Shown: positions 42,562-51,937, numbered from the stretch's first letter. The stretch is DNA of 64,000 nt from Microcaldota archaeon (GCA_021792095.1 JAJYVH010000001.1:381324-445323); one strand, 5' to 3'. Numbers and translations: made by a program. The notes: generated from the sequence alone by a model not told the origin.

Positions 42562-43191
42562 GTGACCTTTGCGGTCGCAAATAATAGCGTCCTGAGTCCC
42601 ACCTTGGCGCTAGGACAGTATGAGTACCGGTCGCGCCCTAGACGCATCGAAGACGAGGTTGCGCTCAAAGTGGTGGAAAGGGATGGCATATTGTTTAAAT
42701 CCATTTTTGAAAGCAGCGTTGCTGCCAATCTTGAGCTCCTTCAGATTCCTTTCCTGTTTGCAAAGCAGAAGTTCAGTATAACTATAAATGGTAAGGAGTA
42801 CGTGTACACACCTGATTTCGATTTGGGCATAGCATACGAAGGCAAACCTGTGCTCATAGAGGTGCACGGCGCCAGGTATATTACTGAGTCGTTTCTGGAC
42901 AAGATGTACGAATTCATGCAAACCGACGCTGCCAAGGTGCGCCACATTGTGCTCATGACAAACAGACGACCCGGCAAGCCTAACAGGTTGAAAATAGCTC
43001 TGGAAGACTATGGCTACAAGGAAGATGACATATGTGATAGCGTTCTCTACATCCCGTATGCGCCGGAACTGCACCAGCCACTGAGCCTGAGGAATGAAAA
43101 GGAGAAGTCGCTTGTTGGCTTCCTGCAGGATCTTAAGGAGCACAGCAGGCCGATTGGGCTGAGCATTTACGGCGATGCCTTGCGCCACTAG
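42562..43191 (+). CDS. Nuclease-like protein (possible PD-(D/E)XK fold), unknown function
   Basis: 209 residues from a GTG with AAGGGGG upstream. A core of FESSVAANLELLQIPFLFAKQKFSI, EYVYTPDFDLGIAYEGKPVLIEVHG resembles the helix-strand-PD-strand-ExK layout of restriction-endonuclease folds; here the last part is ExH. C-terminal residues include MTNRRPGKPNRLKIALEDYGY. No known partner, such as a methylase or transposase, is beside it. Its composition is more AT-rich than its neighbours. The 170 bp before it hold no other gene. Confidence 0.5.
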   Translation: MTFAVANNSVLSPTLALGQYEYRSRPRRIEDEVALKVVERDGILFKSIFESSVAANLELLQIPFLFAKQKFSITINGKEYVYTPDFDLGIAYEGKPVLIEVHGARYITESFLDKMYEFMQTDAAKVRHIVLMTNRRPGKPNRLKIALEDYGYKEDDICDSVLYIPYAPELHQPLSLRNEKEKSLVGFLQDLKEHSRPIGLSIYGDALRH

Positions 43192-44477
43192 GTAAGCTTG
43201 CGCTGGTTCAGGAGATGTCTTAGCACAGTGCTGTTCCTCATCCACGTGCCTATGGGTATGACCATCTTCGTGCCTATGTAGTCTATCGCCTGCCGCATGG
43301 TATCGAACTTCACTGGCTCGTTCCTCAGCGTCTCGCGGACGTGCTCGCGGACATTCCATACGCCTACCGGCATTATGTAGCCTGGGTGCGTCTCCCTGAG
43401 CACCACGGCGCTCGCCTGCCTGCCTATCTTGCCGAGGTATTCGGATATGGCGAGCCTCGCGGCGTAGTAGCATCCGCCTATCTCCGCGTACTCCTTCCTG
43501 CCGTTGAAGAACTCGCTGCTCGAGAATATGTATATCTCCTTGCTGTCCATGTTCCAGGTGGTGTTCGGGTACCAGGCCTCCACAAGCTCGTAGCTCCACG
43601 GGCCAGGGAACATGAGCACCAGCCATCGGTTGTCAAGCGCCACGCTGCTGAAGACGCGCACGTCCTCGAGAGGCCCGCTCTCCTTGACCGGTTCCAGGTT
43701 GTGCTTCGAGAGCGTATCGTCAACGGCTGTTATGCTCCACCTTGTAGGCACGAACTTCCTGCTCTTCTTCACCCCGAGGCCGCCGGCAGCGAGCAGCTTC
43801 TGGATACGTGATACCTCAAGGCCCTTGCTGTAGAGCTCCACCATGCCGTCCCTAGCAAGCAGGGAGGTATCGAAGTATGCCTTCTCCATCTGCTTGTTCG
43901 CCTTCGTGTTGCCCAAGCGCATCATCTTCATCGGCGCGCTGGGCCCGAAGGGCTGGCTGTTGTCGTCGAACTTCACCATGAGGTTCGGTTTCCTTGCGAG
44001 CCGCATGTCCACGTTCGCGAACCTGTCTGCTATTGCAAGCTCCTGCAGCATGCTGCCTATCCTGCTGTTGTCCACGTTCTGCACCTTTTCCTTCTGCATG
44101 CCGCGGACGAGCATCGAGCGCGCCTCCACGATCTCTGGTATGCTCTTGCCCGCCCAGGTCTCCGGCAGGCCGAGCTCTGACGTGTCACCGCTTACCGGAG
44201 GCACGAGCGGCCCGACATACACATTGGGGTAGCCGTACCTGCCCACGAAAACGTCGGGCGGCGAAGAGCCAGATATGTCCTCCTTCTCTATCAGCGACAG
44301 TACCTTGAACTTGTAGTAGTACTTGAGCACATGCGGGTCCCTCATGTTGAGGTAAGCGATCGGAGTTCGCCTCACAGAGAGCTCGTTCTCAAGCGCAAAG
44401 CCACCCGAAATAATCTTGGGCTGCATAGGTATATATTGGCTCTTGCAGAATTCCAACAGTGAATCGTATGGGCCCAA
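43188..44477 (-). CDS. nreA: Archaeal DNA-repair protein of the Nre family
   Basis: 429 residues. SPPDVFVGRYGYPNVYVGPLVPP, the PNLMVKFDDNSQPFGPSAPMK segment, VPTRWSITAVDDTLSK and ETHPGYIMPVGVWNVRE are hallmarks of NreA/NreB (DUF650/651), which act with PCNA and the UvrABC-like path in haloarchaea. The N-terminal cysteine-rich zinc finger of many family members is not evident. The start overlaps the divergent peptidase start by 10-19 bp; Met at 44426 is an alternative. Confidence 0.85.
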   Translation of the reverse strand: MGPYDSLLEFCKSQYIPMQPKIISGGFALENELSVRRTPIAYLNMRDPHVLKYYYKFKVLSLIEKEDISGSSPPDVFVGRYGYPNVYVGPLVPPVSGDTSELGLPETWAGKSIPEIVEARSMLVRGMQKEKVQNVDNSRIGSMLQELAIADRFANVDMRLARKPNLMVKFDDNSQPFGPSAPMKMMRLGNTKANKQMEKAYFDTSLLARDGMVELYSKGLEVSRIQKLLAAGGLGVKKSRKFVPTRWSITAVDDTLSKHNLEPVKESGPLEDVRVFSSVALDNRWLVLMFPGPWSYELVEAWYPNTTWNMDSKEIYIFSSSEFFNGRKEYAEIGGCYYAARLAISEYLGKIGRQASAVVLRETHPGYIMPVGVWNVREHVRETLRNEPVKFDTMRQAIDYIGTKMVIPIGTWMRNSTVLRHLLNQRKLT

Positions 44478-45559
44478 AACTTTCTGCAGGAACGTCGAAA
44501 AACAGGCTAGCTAGGCTCTTTTCCAACCTCAAGGGCACAGACGTGGTGCTGATAGCGAACACCGACAGGGCGGATCCCAATTTCCATTATCTCACCGGGT
44601 TCACCAGCGGCCTGTTCGAGAGCTCGCTGCTCCTGGCCCACAGGGACCGCATGCACCTTTTCACGTACAGCCTGGAGTACGAGACAGGCATGGAGGAGAA
44701 GCCGGAGAACATGAGCATAGTCAACATTATGGCCGATGCCAGGTCCGCTAGGGCGATGCTCGGCAAGCTCCTGAAGGGCAAAAGGGTGGGCTTTAACGGA
44801 GCATTCCTGCCTTTTGAGACCTACAGGCACATACAAAGCAGGTACAGGCCCAAGAGGATGGTCGACGTAAGCGACGGGCTAAGCGCAACGAGGCTGATCA
44901 AGGACGGGACGGAGCTTAAACACATAAGGAAGGCGGTAAGGATAACCAAAACGGCGATGCGAGAGATACCCAAGTATTTCAAGGAAGGCATGACTGAGCT
45001 GGAGCTCATGGCGCGCTTCGATTTCATACAATTGTCCCTTGGTGCGAACGAGTCTGCGGAGTACAACATCGTGGCTTTCGGGAAGAATACTGCTCTGCCG
45101 CACCACTTCTCTGGCAACACCAGGCTCAGGAAGGGCGACCTGATCATAATAGACGCTGGAGCGGTGGTGAACAACTACTATTCTGACATCAGCAGGACCT
45201 TCATCTTCGGGGCCAAGGGAAGCGCGAGGCAGAAAGAGATGCTGCAGACAGTGAGGGAGGCCCAGAAAAAGGCGATGGGAGTCGCCAAATCCGGCAGGAA
45301 ATGGATCGACATGCACAATACGGCGGCCGCGTTCCTGGACAGCACCAGGGACGGCAGGTACAAGGGCGAGTTCATCCATGCCATCGGCCATTCGATAGGC
45401 CTTGAGATGCACGATAACCCCGCGTCCTATCTGAGCACCCGCAAATTAGAGCCAGGCATGGTCATAACTGTGGAGCCAGGGGTGTACGAGGTGGGATTCG
45501 GGGGAGTGAGGATAGAGGACGACATACTTATAACGAAGAACGGATACAAGATTCTCTAA
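44468..45559 (+). CDS. M24 family Xaa-Pro peptidase
   Basis: 363 residues from ATG 44468 (an ATG at 44459 is also in frame). A creatinase-like N-terminal domain (to about 125) precedes the pita-bread catalytic domain. The metal ligands are in IIDAGAVVNNYYSDISRTF (D, D), HAIGHSIGLEMHDNP (H), VITVEPGVYE (E) and GGVRIEDDILIT (E). It is a cytosolic aminopeptidase P or prolidase. The stop TAA is directly followed by the first base of tRNA-Pro. Confidence 0.9.
   Translation: MGPKLSAGTSKNRLARLFSNLKGTDVVLIANTDRADPNFHYLTGFTSGLFESSLLLAHRDRMHLFTYSLEYETGMEEKPENMSIVNIMADARSARAMLGKLLKGKRVGFNGAFLPFETYRHIQSRYRPKRMVDVSDGLSATRLIKDGTELKHIRKAVRITKTAMREIPKYFKEGMTELELMARFDFIQLSLGANESAEYNIVAFGKNTALPHHFSGNTRLRKGDLIIIDAGAVVNNYYSDISRTFIFGAKGSARQKEMLQTVREAQKKAMGVAKSGRKWIDMHNTAAAFLDSTRDGRYKGEFIHAIGHSIGLEMHDNPASYLSTRKLEPGMVITVEPGVYEVGFGGVRIEDDILITKNGYKIL
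45526..45533 (+). promoter_or_regulatory. Possible tRNA-Pro promoter inside the peptidase gene
   Basis: ACTTATAA is centred about 30 bp before the tRNA 5' end, within the last codons of the M24 gene. Confidence 0.35.
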
Positions 45560-45632
45560 GGGGAGTTCTGCTAGCTTGGTAGGCTACCACCCTCGGGCGG
45601 TGGTGACCTGGGTTCAAATCCCAGACTCCCCG
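45560..45632 (+). tRNA. tRNA-Pro (CGG)
   Basis: Acceptor GGGGAGT/ACTCCCC with discriminator G at 45632. Anticodon stem CCACC/GGTGG with loop CTCGGGC gives CGG. T-arm CTGGGTTCAAATCCCAG is normal. No intron, CCA not encoded. It begins at the base after the stop codon of the peptidase gene. Confidence 0.94.
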
Positions 45633-45642
45633 TTATACGTAT

Positions 45643-46265
45643 TTACTTGATCCCGAACTTCTCAAACTCCTTCTTTAAACGTGGTAGGCTAGTGAAAACA
45701 ATGCCTTGTATCCCGAGTTTCTTTGCGGCCTCGACATTTGCAGCCACGTCGTCCACGAAAATACGTTCTTCAAGTGTCGCCTTGATTCTCTTCAGTAATT
45801 TCAAAAATGCTGCCTTTTCGGGTTTAGCTACGCCCTCTTCATAAGACTTGAAGACCGTTTCGAAGTGCTTGCCCACCTTCCGCATCATACTGTCCCTGTC
45901 CAAGTTTATGGTGTTAGTAAACAAATGCACCTTATACTTGTTTTAAGATGCCTGACGTATTTCAGCAGTTCCCAACTAATCCTATCCTTGTCTATTTTGT
46001 GGTATTCATTCCAAGCCTTGTATGCATTGTCTGCGTCTATTTCCTTACCCAGTCTCCTGCCTATGCGCCTGAGAAACTCCTTTGGCGTTTCCAGACCTCT
46101 AATGGGTTTGTATCTGTTTTCGTTCCAGAGCACAGGGGCATCGCCTTTCCTTATTCTAAATATCTTCACCAAGTCATCTGGTATGTTGCTGCCTGTACCT
46201 TTCAAGCGAATAAGCACTCCCCCGAAATCGAAGATTATGTGCTTGTAAACGGAATCACGCTCCAA
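45643..46265 (-). pseudogene. HAD-family hydrolase with a frameshift
   Basis: Two frames cover one HAD protein of about 207 residues. 46265-45906 gives KHIIFDFGGVLIRLKG (motif I) to ELLKYVRHLK. 45930-45643 gives HLFTNTINLDRD (motif II), KSYEEGVAKPEKAAF (Lys) and RIFVDDVAANVEAA (motif III). The break is at an AAAA run (45941-45944 on the plus strand as TTTT): one more A would give HLKNKYKVHLFTNTI without a gap. It is a pseudogene, a slippage-controlled gene or a read error. The region is AT-rich compared with its neighbours. Confidence 0.8.
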
Positions 46266-46377
46266 TCCCTATAGTGCAGCAGGTTTCTTTATGAATGGGG
46301 GTTGCCAAGCGGCAAACAATTGGCTTAATATCTTTAGTCCAGTCTTTTAAAAGACAGGGCCCACAGAGGGCATTTTG

Positions 46378-48081
46378 CTAAGTTCCGGTCACGTAGTACA
46401 GCTTCTGCTCGTATTCCTCAGCCACATGGATCAGGCCGTCAGAGGCGGCGCTGTCGTAAGGCGCTGCCACGAGCTCCAGGTTCGGGCAGTATTTGCCAGT
46501 GTCGTTTATGTATTGCCATTTCGGCGCGTAGCCTATTGTGGCATTTGGTATTATCACGTAGCTTCCATTTTCGAAATCGCTGCAGTTAGGTATTCCGTCG
46601 AGCATTATGGCGTTCAGGTGCTTGTTGTTGCCGAGGTATATGGGGAACTGCGAATAGTCCCCGGAAGGGTAGTATATCGTGGTATTCGTGTTTGCGTTGA
46701 CGAACATGCTTGCTATGGCGTGCAGGCTGTAGTACTCCGCGTTGATGTAGCTTGACCAGGAAAGGTTCACAGGTATGGATGTCGCTATGAGGAATACGGC
46801 GACCGCCGCGGCGAAGACAGGTTTGGCGAGCTCGAAGGTGCGTCTCTGCCACGCTCCGCGCCTGGCAACCCTCCAACGCTCCTCCCAGCCGTCCGTGATG
46901 CGCGCGAGCGCCATGGCGATGATCACGGACGTGGGTATCGCGATGCTGGCGAAGTACCTTACATCCCTGAATATCAGTATCCACCTGAATGGCGCGAGGG
47001 TGAGGCCCTGCGGCGCGAACTGTATGAACGCGAAGCCTACAGTTAGCCATACGGCAGGGAAGTAGAGGCGCTTCTCGCGCCTGAAAATCAGGTACGCAAT
47101 CCCGGCCACTACGGCATAGAAGTAGAAGCCCGCAGTGGTGCTCCTGTTTATCAGCTGGTTCGCTAGTGCTCCGAGGCTGAAGCGGCCGCTCTCCAGCATG
47201 CCCAGCGCACTCTGCACATTGCTGTATGCAAACATGTTTTCAGGATAGTAGTAGAGATAGTAGCTGAGGTCGTTGAGCGAATAGTTTGCGTATGCTACAG
47301 GGGCGCCTATTATCCCGTACGTTGTGCTTGTCATTGTCAGGTTGGCGTAGTACGCCTGGTTCAGCGTGATGATGGTCAGCGGGTTGCCCGATACCGCGCT
47401 ACTTAGCGCGAGGATGGCAAAGGAGGCCACGGCCATTCCCGCAAACAGGTATGCGAGCAGGGAGCGCGTCATTCTCCTCCTTGCCACTTCGACGAGCATG
47501 AACAGCACCGCCGCAGCCGCGGCGTACAGCGCTATCGGCGTGGTGAGCGGCGATACGGCGAGCAGCGCGCCGGATGCCAGCATCCACTTCCTTGATTTCC
47601 TGTTGTATCCATAGAGCAGGAACAGGAGCGCGAGTGCCGTAAAGAACATCATGGCCTCATTTATCTCTATGCGGATCGCGCCGCTGACAGTGGGCGTGAA
47701 GAAACTGAGCAGAAGGGCCGATAAGAGGCCGCATTTCTCGTTGTACAGCTCCTTGCCCAGGAGAAACGCTATGAAGACGCTGCCCACGAACATCGCAACG
47801 TTCCATGCCGTGCTGCTGTATACTCCGAGCCCGAATAAGTAGAAGAATCCGGCTATGGGCAGGTACTCGAGTATCCTTCCTGAATCCAGGTTGTTGAAGT
47901 TGAACTGGCCGTGCAGTGCGCTTATCGCGAGCACAGCATACGCGTTATCCTCGCTCAGGTTTGTGGGTCCGCTGGCGAAAGCAAACGCATACGTAAGGTC
48001 GAAAGCGAGAATGAGCGCGAGGAGCGCGTACAGCAGGAGCCGCCTCTTTTCTTCCTTTCTTGTTCCATGTGCGTGTCGCAT
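46378..48081 (-). CDS. GT-C type membrane glycosyltransferase-like protein
   Basis: 567 residues from ATG 48081, which has GGAGAGG just upstream. About 11-12 membrane helices fill residues 12-440. The first external loop has SEDNAYAVLAISALHGQFNFNN, with acidic residues placed like the catalytic Asp/Glu of PMT/ArnT-type GT-C enzymes. The outer C-terminal domain (about 440-567) has several N-x-S/T sites. It probably transfers a sugar from a lipid carrier. It is different in sequence from the GT-C-like protein at 6314. Confidence 0.65.
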   Translation of the reverse strand: MRHAHGTRKEEKRRLLLYALLALILAFDLTYAFAFASGPTNLSEDNAYAVLAISALHGQFNFNNLDSGRILEYLPIAGFFYLFGLGVYSSTAWNVAMFVGSVFIAFLLGKELYNEKCGLLSALLLSFFTPTVSGAIRIEINEAMMFFTALALLFLLYGYNRKSRKWMLASGALLAVSPLTTPIALYAAAAAVLFMLVEVARRRMTRSLLAYLFAGMAVASFAILALSSAVSGNPLTIITLNQAYYANLTMTSTTYGIIGAPVAYANYSLNDLSYYLYYYPENMFAYSNVQSALGMLESGRFSLGALANQLINRSTTAGFYFYAVVAGIAYLIFRREKRLYFPAVWLTVGFAFIQFAPQGLTLAPFRWILIFRDVRYFASIAIPTSVIIAMALARITDGWEERWRVARRGAWQRRTFELAKPVFAAAVAVFLIATSIPVNLSWSSYINAEYYSLHAIASMFVNANTNTTIYYPSGDYSQFPIYLGNNKHLNAIMLDGIPNCSDFENGSYVIIPNATIGYAPKWQYINDTGKYCPNLELVAAPYDSAASDGLIHVAEEYEQKLYYVTGT

Positions 48082-48184
48082 CCTCTCCTTCCTTATTCCG
48101 TGCCGCACTCTGTCTCTGCATGCAGCCATGCAAAGGTTGCTTTCCTTACTGCCCGGTGTCTTTTATTAATATCGCACTGGCTTT

Positions 48185-48373
48185 GTGTCTGTGTGCGGCC
48201 CAGAGCCTGCCTTCGTATGGCTCACGCGGGTTGGCATAGCTGTGCTGCTTGTTCGAGTCGGCATGTTCGCGGCGGGCCTGCTGCTCCGCTTCCAGTGGCT
48301 TATAGCAATAGTGGATTTCGTTGTGGCTGCAATAGGTGCTGTAGGTCGGCTCTTGCTCCGGAGCCGTATGTAA
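48185..48373 (+). CDS. Small hydrophobic protein (tentative)
   Basis: 62 residues from a GTG. Two hydrophobic stretches (VGIAVLLVRVGMFAAGLLLRF and LIAIVDFVVAAIGAVGRLLL) would make two membrane helices. A TATA-like TTTATTAATAT (48161-48171) lies just upstream. It fills a gap of about 300 bp between a divergent and a convergent gene. No family is recognised and it may not be translated. Confidence 0.3.
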   Translation: MSVCGPEPAFVWLTRVGIAVLLVRVGMFAAGLLLRFQWLIAIVDFVVAAIGAVGRLLLRSRM

Positions 48374-48378
48374 GCTAT

Positions 48379-49512
48379 CTACTGTTTTGAATACACGAGG
48401 GTCACCACATCGCCTTCCAAAAGGATGTGATCCCTGCCGCATTTCTGGCCCTGGAACCTTGCGCTTTTCCCTGTGACCAGACCGTACCTCAGGTCCTTCG
48501 CCGCCTTGGAGTGGAGCCCCTTCGCGAGGTCCATGATGCTGCTTCCCTCCTTGAGCACGAACGGCCTCGAGTAGTCGGCCTCGCCGTCTTTCGGCCTGAG
48601 GTAAACCCTGACGAGCCCGAGGTTGGCGAATATCTCTTTTTTGAGTGCGTCGATGTTGGTTCCGTTCACCGCGCTTATGCACACTACTCCGGCTCCGAAC
48701 CCCTTCTGCGCCTCCCTTCTCATCCTTTCGGCGTCCTGCTCCCTCAAAAGGTCCGTCTTGTTGAGCGCCACGATGCCCTTGGTGTAGACCGCGTTGTCTA
48801 CAAGCAGCGCGATGAGGTCGTCGATGTCCATGCCGCTGTAGAATATCGCCTTCGCGTTGTAGATGCCTGTTTCGTGCAGCACCATCTCCACCTCCCGCTT
48901 GCTCGGTACCTTGTGGCCGCCCGACTCTACCACTATCCCGCCTGCTTTGCTCTCCTCAATCAGCACCCGCGGCTTCTCCTTGTTCACCTTTATGTCCAGG
49001 AGGGAGAGCTCCTCGATAAGCTTGCCCAGCTGCTCCGGGGCAGTGGCGTCTATGACGAAGAGCAGCAGGTCTGCAATCCTTATCACGCTGGCGATCTGCG
49101 TCCCTGCTCCTTTGCCTATGTGCGCGCCCTCTATCAGGCCGGGCACGTCGAGCACCTGTATCCTGGCGCCGCCGTACTCCAGCATGCCAGGGATCACGTC
49201 CAGCGTGGTGAATGCGTACTCGGCGACCTTGGATTCCGCCTGCGTGAGCTGCTTGAGCAGCGACGACTTGCCCGCGTTCGGGAAGCCGACGAGCACAACA
49301 GTGGCGTCGCCAGACTTCCTGACGCCAAAGCCCGTTCCGTGCCTGCTCTTCTTCTCGGCCAGGCTGCGCCTCAGCCTTGCCATCTTCGCCCTGAGTATGC
49401 CGAGGTACTTGTCAGTGGCCTTGTTGTACTTGGTCTTCGAGTACTGCTCCTGCAGCTCCTCGAGCTCCTGCTGCAGCCTCGCCTTGTCAGGCATGAGCAT
49501 CTTCAGCTGCAC
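48379..49512 (-). CDS. DRG-family GTP-binding protein with TGS domain
   Basis: 377 residues. An N-terminal helical region (LQQELEELQEQYSKTKYNKATDKY) precedes an Obg-like G domain: G1 GFPNAGKSSL, G2 FTTLDVIPG, G3 DVPGLIEGA, G4 NKTD. A C-terminal TGS domain ends with KCGRDHILLEGDVVTLV. DRG proteins associate with ribosomes. The GTG at 49512 opens the frame, but a TATA-like CTTAATTAATG at 49511-49521 suggests that ATG 49500 or 49494 is used. Confidence 0.92.
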   Translation of the reverse strand: MQLKMLMPDKARLQQELEELQEQYSKTKYNKATDKYLGILRAKMARLRRSLAEKKSRHGTGFGVRKSGDATVVLVGFPNAGKSSLLKQLTQAESKVAEYAFTTLDVIPGMLEYGGARIQVLDVPGLIEGAHIGKGAGTQIASVIRIADLLLFVIDATAPEQLGKLIEELSLLDIKVNKEKPRVLIEESKAGGIVVESGGHKVPSKREVEMVLHETGIYNAKAIFYSGMDIDDLIALLVDNAVYTKGIVALNKTDLLREQDAERMRREAQKGFGAGVVCISAVNGTNIDALKKEIFANLGLVRVYLRPKDGEADYSRPFVLKEGSSIMDLAKGLHSKAAKDLRYGLVTGKSARFQGQKCGRDHILLEGDVVTLVYSKQ

Positions 49513-49536
49513 ATTAATTAAGCTGTATCGCCTGGC

Positions 49537-50202
49537 TCAGCCGCGTGCATATTTGTCTCTGCCGTGCGGCGCTATGGAGCCCACGCTGCCGGCCAGGGAC
49601 GCGTACCTCTGCCTCCTCCTGTCCAGCCTGGCTATCCTGGCGCGGCGTTCGGCTATGTGCGAGGAGATGAGCTGCAGCTCCCTCTTCCTGAAGAACCTGA
49701 ACAGGCCAGCGTTGCGCCTGCGCAGCTCGGCATCCAGCTCTGCCACTGCCGAGGCCTCCCTGGCAGCTGCGTTCTCGTACCTGGCGGTGCCTTTTGCCAG
49801 GTGCGCCATGAAGTAATCGAGCTGCGCCAGTATGCTCTCGGAGTTCTTGGTCACGAGCGCTGTTCCGGCGAGCATCAGCGCAGCGAACTCCTTGCCGAAT
49901 CTTGACTTGTAGCCTGCGGCCAGGGCCTCCATCGCCTTGGTGTATACGAGCAGCTCGCCTCTTGACATGTGCTTCGCCCTCGCCGCTATGCTCTGCATGC
50001 ATAGTGTCTCGTAGCTGAGCGAGCCGAACTCCTTGAATATGTGGGCCGCGTGCTCGTTCAGCAGCTCTATGTTGCTGCCGCCCCTGCCCCCGAGCTCGGA
50101 CTGCCACTGCTCCCTTATGACGCGCTTTATGGCGTTGGCCTCTATAGTGTCGAAGCCGCTGCTCTCGCTGTTGGCCTTCACGTTGCTCCTGTTTGCATCC
50201 AC
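49537..50202 (-). CDS. Basic helical protein of unknown function
   Basis: 221 residues, nearly all alpha-helical by composition. A coiled coil is likely at about 130-200 (ENAAAREASAVAELDAELRRRN, AERRARIARLDRRRQRY). The C-terminus is very Arg-rich, which may allow nucleic acid or ribosome binding. No domain is recognised. It starts 19 bp after the gltX stop and is likely co-transcribed with it and with the DRG gene. Confidence 0.5.
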   Translation of the reverse strand: MDANRSNVKANSESSGFDTIEANAIKRVIREQWQSELGGRGGSNIELLNEHAAHIFKEFGSLSYETLCMQSIAARAKHMSRGELLVYTKAMEALAAGYKSRFGKEFAALMLAGTALVTKNSESILAQLDYFMAHLAKGTARYENAAAREASAVAELDAELRRRNAGLFRFFRKRELQLISSHIAERRARIARLDRRRQRYASLAGSVGSIAPHGRDKYARG

Positions 50203-50221
50203 TCGGTCGCCTTCGATGCCG

Positions 50222-51937
50222 CTAAAGTCCTATGAATTTCTTTCCCCTTATGTCATCAAGCTTAAAAAACCCGATCCTCTCGAACTGCACGATCTCGTCC
50301 TCGGCCAGCCCGTCCACATACGCCTCCGCGTACGCATCGCGCTCCCGGATGCTGTCTTCGTTGAACTCCTCGCCTATCAGCAGCGGCCCTATCTCCACCA
50401 GCTTGCACCTGACTCCGCTCTTCGCGTCCACCCACTGGAACTTGGGCGCATCCAGCGCTTCGTTCCCTGTTGCCCTGGCCCTTATGCCGCCTTTGCCTGT
50501 CTCCGTGACCTCCGCGTTTACCAGGTCCTTCAGCCTGAACACCGAGCCCTTCCTGAGCGTCTGCGCGTCGCTCCCGCTTATCAGCAGCTCTCCTGATGTT
50601 TTGCACTCCCTAGAACCGAGCTCCCTTGATGGGTGCAGCCTGAGGCTTACAGAGCCATCATCCACGCCCTCCACGCTGAGGCCCACAGGCTCGGTGACGG
50701 CGAAGAGCCTCTTGGCCTCGCCGTCGATCAGCTGCCTGTTCTCGGCGAGCAGCATGTCCATGCTGACCCTGTGCTCGCTCTTGCTCATCCCGAACCTCAG
50801 CACGAAGCTCTTTATCGCCTCGGGCCTTATGCCCCTCCTCCTGAGCGCCGCGATTGTCACGAGCCTCGGATCGTCGTAGCCTGAGAGCCTGCCCTGCGCT
50901 ATCAGCTCGTTCGTCTTCCGCTTGGACGTTATGTTGCCCTGTATCTCCAGCCGAGCCACGCTCCTTATCCTGGGCTTCCGCAGGCCCAGCAGCTCGAGTA
51001 TCTTCATGTCGAGCTCGTCGCGCAGCTCGTACTCCTTGGACCTTATGGCGTCTGTTATTCCCTCCAGCGAGTCCACGATCGGCGTGTTGAAGTCGTAAGT
51101 GGGCCACGCCGCATACCTGTCGCCCTGCCTGTAGTGCCTGTGCTTAACGATGCGGAGCAGCACAGGGTCCCGCAGCGTAGTGTTGCTGGCCTGCATGTCG
51201 AGCTTTAGCCTGAGCACAGCCTCGCCGTCTTCGAAGCCCCTATTTATCATCTTCTCCAGCAGCCCTTCGTTATCCTCGCGCGCCCTGTCCCTGTGCTCGC
51301 AGGCCTTTCCCTCGAACCTGAGCTTCTTTATGAGCTCGCCTTCGCAGGTGCATACGTACGCGTTGCCGGACCTTACAAGCTCCCTGGCGTAACCGTACAG
51401 CGCTTCGATGTGGTCGCTGGCGTAGTACTCCCTGTCGAACCTTATGCCCAGCCATTCAAGGTCCTTCTTCAGCCCGTCCACGTATTCCTGCCTCTCCTTC
51501 TCAGGGTTAGTGTCGTCGAAGTAGAGCGCCAGCGTGCCCTTGTATATGTCCGCGAACTCGCGCTCCAGCCATGTGACCATGGCGTGGCCCACCTGCATGT
51601 AGCCGTTCGGCTCCGGTGGGAAGCGCGTGGCGAACCTGCCAACTACGGCGCCTTCGAGCTCCATTCTTGGCTTAGCGCCTTTCTCCGCCTTCTCCCTGTC
51701 CTTTTGCCTGAACTCGTCCGCGTACCGGCCGAACTCGCGCTCCAGCTCCTCCTGGCCCATCCCGTTCACGCGCTCTACAGCCTCGTCGACCTCGCCGATG
51801 ACGGCCCGCACGTCCTTCCTGAGCTCCGGATACGCCGCGAGCACCTTGCTCAGCACCGACTTCGCATCCGCCTTCCCGTAATCCATGGCGTTCTTGACCG
51901 CGAACTTGATGGCCACCTTGCGCGCGTCATCGTGCAT
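50222..51937 (-). CDS. gltX: Glutamyl-tRNA synthetase (archaeal, non-discriminating type)
   Basis: 571 residues. After an N-terminal helical domain of about 100 residues, FATRFPPEPNGYMQVGHAMV is the HIGH region (VGHA), YFDDTNPEKERQEYVDGL follows, and NITSKRKTNELI is the KMSKS-like site. The C-terminal half is the beta-barrel anticodon domain of archaeal GluRS/GlnRS. Archaeal enzymes charge both tRNA-Glu and tRNA-Gln, so Gln-tRNA (tRNA at 56330) is then made by GatDE or GatCAB. Length is normal. Confidence 0.94.
   Translation of the reverse strand: MHDDARKVAIKFAVKNAMDYGKADAKSVLSKVLAAYPELRKDVRAVIGEVDEAVERVNGMGQEELEREFGRYADEFRQKDREKAEKGAKPRMELEGAVVGRFATRFPPEPNGYMQVGHAMVTWLEREFADIYKGTLALYFDDTNPEKERQEYVDGLKKDLEWLGIRFDREYYASDHIEALYGYARELVRSGNAYVCTCEGELIKKLRFEGKACEHRDRAREDNEGLLEKMINRGFEDGEAVLRLKLDMQASNTTLRDPVLLRIVKHRHYRQGDRYAAWPTYDFNTPIVDSLEGITDAIRSKEYELRDELDMKILELLGLRKPRIRSVARLEIQGNITSKRKTNELIAQGRLSGYDDPRLVTIAALRRRGIRPEAIKSFVLRFGMSKSEHRVSMDMLLAENRQLIDGEAKRLFAVTEPVGLSVEGVDDGSVSLRLHPSRELGSRECKTSGELLISGSDAQTLRKGSVFRLKDLVNAEVTETGKGGIRARATGNEALDAPKFQWVDAKSGVRCKLVEIGPLLIGEEFNEDSIRERDAYAEAYVDGLAEDEIVQFERIGFFKLDDIRGKKFIGL

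Noticed and set aside
46300-46377. Short inverted repeat TTGCC-AAGC-GGCAA near 46310 as a terminator or attachment site.
   Set aside because: Only five base pairs, no T-run after it, and no integrase or direct repeat nearby.
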